Assembly: GCA_003339415.1 (NCBI GenBank)
Contig: PDHQ01000031.1
Coordinates: forward strand, 1 to 13,035
Direction of reading: 5' to 3'
Source: Ophiocordyceps camponoti-saundersi (nom. inval.)
Taxonomy: Eukaryota; Ascomycota; Sordariomycetes; Hypocreales; Ophiocordycipitaceae
Length of the DNA: 13,035 nucleotides
In this document: positions 9,780-13,035 of the stretch, one piece after another
Numbering within the stretch: the stretch's first letter is position 1
Layout: every line of letters begins with the position of its first letter
Program-made: the position numbers and the translations under genes
Notes under the pieces: generated by a model
What the model saw: only the letters and a program-made list of their open reading frames with translations
What the model was told of the DNA's origin: nothing
Databases searched by the model: none

Positions 9780-10925
9780 CTATCTGCTGCCTTGTGGAGA
9801 ATTGGGGCCTCCAAATCGGTTGCCGCCGCCACCACCGCCACCACCGCCGCCACCACCGCCGCTTCTGCGCCGTTCCAGAACCGAGGACCGCTTAAAGGGT
9901 CGGAAGAGAGGAGGAGGAGGAGGGAGGAAAGCGCCATTAGGTGCCACCAAGGGAGCCGAACCGAAGGGCGACTGCCTCTTCACGAGCCTCGCTCCGGGTC
10001 GTCTTGTTCCTCCCACCTCAACTCCACGGCCGATGAGGGCGGCGGCACTAGAACCTCCTCCTCCTCCTCTTGTCGGTTGACGGCGTTCGAGATCCCTCTT
10101 AATATTGCCCTTGCCGCTCTGAAGGGCTTGAATGTCTTTCTCCACCTTCTTCAAACCGGCCGAGTTTTTGTCCTTATCCTTTGCCACCAGCGCACCCTTC
10201 AACGCTTGATTCTCCAACTTCAACTTTTGAACCTCTTGAGCAGATGCGCCTCCTCCTCCATTTTTTCTTCCTTTTCGGCGGACGAGATCTCGTTTGGCCT
10301 TTTCTTGCTTGTCGTCCTTCTTCTCCTCCTTCTTCTCAGTCCGGGCAAAGAGATCCCTCTTGCTCTGTTCCTTGTCCTGTTCTTTCTCCTTTTCCTGAGA
10401 AGACTTGTTCACCTCCTGCTTCTTCTTCTCGCAAGTGATCTTCTGATCAGCATCCTTCTTCTTCTTCTCCTCCTTCTTCTCCTCCTTCTTCTCCTCAGCC
10501 CGGGCGAAGAGATCCCTCTTCCTGTTTTCGTTTTTGCCGTTTCTTCCTGCAGCACCGGCACCCCCTTGCCCAGGATCCCGCTTGGAGAGATCCCTCTTGG
10601 CCGTCTCTCCCGTCTTCTTCTTGTCGGCCTCCTTCTTGTCCGCTTCTCCAGTAGTCCGAGGCAAGAGATCCCTCTTACTCTCCTTCTGATCGTCGTGGCC
10701 GGCGTGGGCTGCCTGAGCACCATTGTTCTTCTTCTCCTTATCAACAGCTCCTCCCTTGCTCTCGCCTCTGGCTTCAATAATAGCAAAGTGCAAGCCGCTA
10801 TCGGGCTCAGGTCGTCGTTTTTCAAGGTTAGTATTCGTCAGTGTCTCGCCTCCGCCAGAGGTCGGTGCTGCCAGAGCACCTCCCGCGAGGAGGGTGAGGA
10901 GGAGGGTGACGGTTTCAGCCTTCAT
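9780..10925 (-). CDS. Gene D: secreted Kex2-repeat (KRDL) precursor-like protein
   Basis: Single exon, 381 residues, no enzyme domain recognised. The ATG at 10925 (A at -3) starts a clear signal peptide (MKAETVTLLLTLLAGGALAAP). The rest is Lys/Glu/Arg-rich and mostly disordered. Six KRDL blocks have KR at residues 84-85, 110-111, 136-137, 189-190, 211-212 and 276-277; two extend to KRDLFAR and one reads KRDLLPR. More dibasic KR sites lie at 36-37, 115-116 (KRDP), 316-317 and 345-346. Kex2-type proteases cut after KR in the Golgi, so peptides beginning DL(F/L/V/E) are predicted. Residues 228-270 (QEVQKLKLENQALKGAL...) have coiled-coil character. Residues 318-346 form an uncharged Pro/Phe-rich segment flanked by KR sites. 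The C-terminus carries a run of 13 Gly. The layout fits the fungal Kex2-processed repeat proteins (KEP class), known as sources of secreted peptides. It could instead be a structural wall or adhesive protein. Only one Cys follows the signal peptide. Confidence 0.85.
   Translation of the reverse strand: MKAETVTLLLTLLAGGALAAPTSGGGETLTNTNLEKRRPEPDSGLHFAIIEARGESKGGAVDKEKKNNGAQAAHAGHDDQKESKRDLLPRTTGEADKKEADKKKTGETAKRDLSKRDPGQGGAGAAGRNGKNENRKRDLFARAEEKKEEKKEEKKKKDADQKITCEKKKQEVNKSSQEKEKEQDKEQSKRDLFARTEKKEEKKDDKQEKAKRDLVRRKGRKNGGGGASAQEVQKLKLENQALKGALVAKDKDKNSAGLKKVEKDIQALQSGKGNIKRDLERRQPTRGGGGGSSAAALIGRGVEVGGTRRPGARLVKRQSPFGSAPLVAPNGAFLPPPPPLFRPFKRSSVLERRRSGGGGGGGGGGGGGNRFGGPNSPQGSR
9822..9860 (-). 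repeat. Gly-codon triplet run in gene D
   Basis: Thirteen consecutive GGC/GGT codons (CCG/CCA triplets on the plus strand) encode the poly-Gly near the C-terminus; they are likely variable in length between strains. Confidence 0.92.
10089..10676 (-). repeat. Dispersed KRDL-coding 12-mers in gene D
   Basis: GAGATCCCTCTT (coding strand AAGAGGGATCTC, read KRDL) occurs exactly at 10089-10100, 10350-10361, 10509-10520, 10587-10598 and 10665-10676. A sixth KRDL, at about 10284-10295, uses different Lys/Arg codons (AAACGA). Flanks diverge except at the two FAR-extended copies. Confidence 0.9.
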
Positions 10926-11127
10926 CTTGGGAATGGATTATAGTGGGAGTTGTGAATTGAATAGGGGCGGGGGTTGTTTGTTTGATTTAGGTCTAAGTCT
11001 TCAACCAGGAAGTGGGAGTAAATAGAATAGAGATTAAAGAATGTAAAAAAGAGGTGATGGGAGATGTGAGAGATGAAGAGATGAGATGAGATGAGATCAG
11101 ACAGTTGAGGAGTTGTCGAGCTCATCC

Positions 11128-11133
11128 TTTATA
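11128..11133 (-). promoter_or_regulatory. TATA box candidate of gene D
   Basis: The minus strand reads CTCTATAAAGGATG, with TATAAA about 203 nt upstream of the ATG. It is the best TATA match upstream of gene D and implies a leader of about 170 nt. Confidence 0.5.
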
Positions 11134-12094
11134 GAGAGAAGAAGAGAAGACCGTTTCCCCTGTCAGTTTCCCTTGTAAACAGCAGACGAGTCAAGTCCGG
11201 CAACCCAGACGGGAAGCACGATTCAAAAAGTTCAGACGACATGATTCAACAAGGGACGGACGATTCGTCCACGAGAGGGGCTTAGTCGACTCAACCTTGA
11301 CAGTGAGAAGAGTAACTGATTCACGCTTGCTCGTTTCAAAAACGGTTGCTGAACCATCCGAAGCCATGTCCAAAACAGACAGACGGAGAACACGGGACTG
11401 AGTTGAACGGTTACCGAGTCAAGAGAAGACAGGGAATAACTACCGTTTTTGTTGCTCTCAGCCAGCATTGACTTGCCAGCCCTATCCCTAGAGCCCTAAA
11501 GAAACACCGCCGCGCCCAGTCTAGCCTTACGACGACGAAAAAAGACACACAGAGAGAGAGGCTCCCTAGTCATGGTGGGTGGCTGAGCAGAAGGGGGGGG
11601 GGGGACTGGACTCGTCATGGTGTTTTGAAACAAGGCGGGTGGAGGGGAGGGGAGGGAGGACTGCGCCTCTTACGGGCCTCTTCTGGCTGCCTCCGCCTCT
11701 GCCTGCTGATGAGTGAGCGAGTGAGGGCGGCTTTGGCTTATGTTTGCTTCTTTTTTCGGCCCCCAACCGGGGAGGGGGGGTAGGCAGCGAAACGGAGGCC
11801 CTGAGTTGTCTTAGATTCGGGGGGAAAGACAAGGATAAGCAAGAAGATGAGGAAGCGCGCGCCCTTCTCTCTCTCTCTCTCTGTCGTTACCGTGGATGGG
11901 ATGGTTGGCCAATGGCGGACGAATAAGGGGAGAGGGGGGCTTAATGCTGAGCCCTGTCCCCCCCCAATCACTTCTCTTTGCCTCCCCCCTCCCCCAATCT
12001 CTTAGAGGCGCGTCTGTCTTGTTTCCTTCCCCCGAAGTTCTATTTCAGCGCTTGGGGCTGTGCAAAGGTGCTTACGGGCGCTTACGGTGGTATT

Positions 12095-12100
12095 TATATA
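12095..12100 (+). promoter_or_regulatory. TATA box candidate of gene E
   Basis: GGTATTTATATACAG carries TATATA about 363 nt upstream of the gene E ATG. If used, the leader is about 330 nt long and may contain an intron; this cannot be decided from the sequence alone. Confidence 0.4.
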
Positions 12101-12251
12101 CAGTCCTTTGTCTTCTTCTTAAAGAGAGAGAGGGGGAGGAAGGGATCGAGAGAGAGAGAGAGAAAGAGATCATCGACATTCATCTGTATCGACTTTAATT
12201 TGCTGAATTGCATCAGGAGTTTCCCTCTCTTCCTCCTCTTCTCCTCCTCCT

Positions 12252-12305
12252 CAACCAACTCAACCTTCAACTCAACCCTCAACTCAACCCTCAACCAACC
12301 AACTC
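12252..12305 (+). repeat. TCAAC/CAACC repeats in the gene E leader
   Basis: Repeated CTCAACC, TTCAACT and CAACCAACC units cover about 50 bases. They lack G and so are weakly structured in RNA, consistent with a leader sequence. Confidence 0.8.
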
Positions 12306-12462
12306 CCCACCCACCCTCACACACACCCACACACACGCCCTGACTCAACCCACAACAAAACGAACAACCGACCAAAACAAATCAAGACAGACCAAGTGGG
12401 AAAAAAAAAAAAAGACGGCAACTGTCCTTAGTTCCCGCCGTGCGACTTAAAGGGGAAAAAAA

Positions 12463-12717
12463 ATGGGCGTCGTTCGTTTCGCCATCGAACTCGTCGCCAT
12501 CCCCATCATCCTAGTGGCCCTCGGCGTCTTGGCCATCTTCCTCATCGTCTTCTTTCGTCAGAGGAAGAAGCGAAGTCGGGATCTAGAACAGGCGGAGCAG
12601 TTGCCTCCTTTTGTCTGTGATCAGCCTCCTCCGCCGGATTACTCGAATAATTACTATCCGATGAAACCGCCGGTGGCGATGGTGCAGGAGCATCATCGTC
12701 ATCAGAACGATGGTTGA
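12463..12717 (+). CDS. Gene E: small single-pass membrane protein with PPxY motif
   Basis: 84 residues, single exon, family not recognised. The ATG at 12463 has A-rich context (A at -3). Residues 4-31 (VVRFAIELVAIPIILVALG...) form one hydrophobic helix. The basic stretch RQRKKRSR at 32-39 follows, so the C-terminal half is predicted to be cytosolic by the positive-inside rule. The tail is Pro-rich, with QPPPPDYSNNYYP; PPDY at 57-60 fits the PPxY motif that binds WW domains of Rsp5/Nedd4-type ubiquitin ligases. Small membrane proteins with PPxY act as Rsp5 adaptors in yeasts, so such a role is possible but inferred. No cleavable signal peptide is evident; the helix probably acts as a signal anchor. 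It has an AATAAA 264 nt after the stop. It could have an upstream exon in the long leader, but the reading frame stands alone as a compact protein. Confidence 0.75.
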   Translation: MGVVRFAIELVAIPIILVALGVLAIFLIVFFRQRKKRSRDLEQAEQLPPFVCDQPPPPDYSNNYYPMKPPVAMVQEHHRHQNDG

Positions 12718-12796
12718 GGGGAAATTTGTCTGTCTCTGTTGTGTGTTTTCCTTCTATGTACAAGAGGGGATATCATTTGGGGGGGAGGGTTGAAGA

Positions 12797-12912
12797 AGCA
12801 TATCATCATCATCATCACCATCAACATCATCATCATCATCACCATCAACATCATCATCACCATCATCACCATCATCATCATCAATATCATCATCAACATC
12901 ATCATCATCACG
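12797..12912. repeat. CAT/ATC triplet microsatellite in gene E 3' UTR
   Basis: About 115 bases of CAT/ATC triplets with periodic CACCATCAA interruptions, starting 80 bases after the gene E stop. Confidence 0.93.
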
Positions 12913-12921
12913 GCGTACTTT

Positions 12922-12954
12922 GGGGGGGGGGGGGGGGGGGGAAAAAAAAAAAAA
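12922..12954. repeat. G20-A13 homopolymer junction
   Basis: Twenty G (12922-12941) are followed directly by thirteen A (12942-12954). Exact lengths may be affected by sequencing or assembly. Confidence 0.85.
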
Positions 12955-12971
12955 TTGTTTGAAAGGTTTTT

Positions 12972-12987
12972 ATTTATTTAAATAAAT
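12972..12987. terminator. Poly(A) signal within an AT palindrome
   Basis: ATTTATTTAAATAAAT is a perfect 16-bp palindrome that gives AATAAA on both strands (plus-strand copy at 12981-12986). On the plus strand it is the likely polyadenylation signal of gene E; on the minus strand it could serve a convergent gene beyond the window. Confidence 0.55.
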
Positions 12988-13035
12988 GTTTTTTTTCTTC
13001 TCTTTTTTTTTTGTTTCTTTCTCCCTTTTTTTTTT

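Larger units (their letters stand above)
10926..12462. promoter_or_regulatory. Divergent intergenic region between genes D and E
   Basis: No gene is supported. It contains the leaders and promoters of gene D (minus) and gene E (plus). From 11185 to 11425 there is a cluster of GANTCAA motifs. G-rich tracts lie at about 11591-11603 and 11636-11669, and short CT/GA repeats at about 11868-11882 and 12124-12164. The gene E leader (12230-12462) is pyrimidine-rich, then TCAAC-repetitive, then A-rich. Confidence 0.6.

Noticed and set aside
9780..10925. Gene D as a dikaritin-type RiPP precursor (ustiloxin/phomopsin-like)
   Set aside because: No UstY-like (DUF3328), tyrosinase or other tailoring gene is in the window, and the repeated cores lack the usual Tyr-containing core peptide.
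9714..10943. 409-residue plus-strand open frame antisense to gene D
   Set aside because: It is Leu/Ser-rich, caused by the opposite strand of Lys/Glu codon runs, and has no coherent domain. The minus-strand frame has a proper signal peptide and repeated motifs.
11191..11373. Small minus-strand frame between genes D and E
   Set aside because: The 60-residue frame opens on TTG; an internal ATG (11367) leaves fewer than 60 residues with no signature, and it overlaps another frame.

Overview
The window looks like nuclear DNA of a filamentous ascomycete, most likely a Sordariomycete and plausibly Hypocreales. Four things point there: short spliceosomal introns with GTGAGT/GTAAGC donors and CTGAC/CTAAC branch sites, a TTAGGG-type telomeric repeat, long gene-poor spacers full of microsatellites, and a proteinase K-like subtilase close in character to the cuticle-degrading Pr1 proteases. 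This is a judgement from sequence character; no database search was possible.

Layout. 1-1603: no convincing gene; G-runs, pyrimidine tracts and CT microsatellites. 1604-3144 (minus): gene A, a two-exon gene for a predicted secreted protein with 22-23 residue NPF repeats and a second repeat pair near its C-terminus. 3145-4415: promoter region shared by the divergent genes A and B. 4416-5726 (plus): gene B, a cysteine-rich, acidic, Ser-rich, probably GPI-anchored surface protein. 5727-6167: short convergent spacer. 6168-7583 (minus): gene C, a three-exon proteinase K-family serine protease of 390 residues, complete with signal peptide, I9 propeptide, catalytic triad and five conserved cysteines. 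7584-9779: gene C promoter and a microsatellite-rich desert. 9780-10925 (minus): gene D, a secreted, highly charged protein with six KRDL blocks that look like Kex2 processing sites. 10926-12462: spacer between the divergent genes D and E. 12463-12717 (plus): gene E, a small single-pass membrane protein with a PPxY motif. 12718-13035: its 3' UTR with a CAT/ATC microsatellite, G20A13 tract and poly(A) signal.

Four of the five genes encode predicted secreted or surface proteins, and two of those are built from internal repeats. This resembles a secretome or effector-rich locus, though no shared pathway is demonstrated. The best candidates for something undescribed are the Kex2-repeat precursor (gene D), the secreted NPF-repeat protein (gene A), the telomeric (TTAGGG)4 block in the second protease intron, and the 35-bp triple repeat just upstream of the protease start codon.
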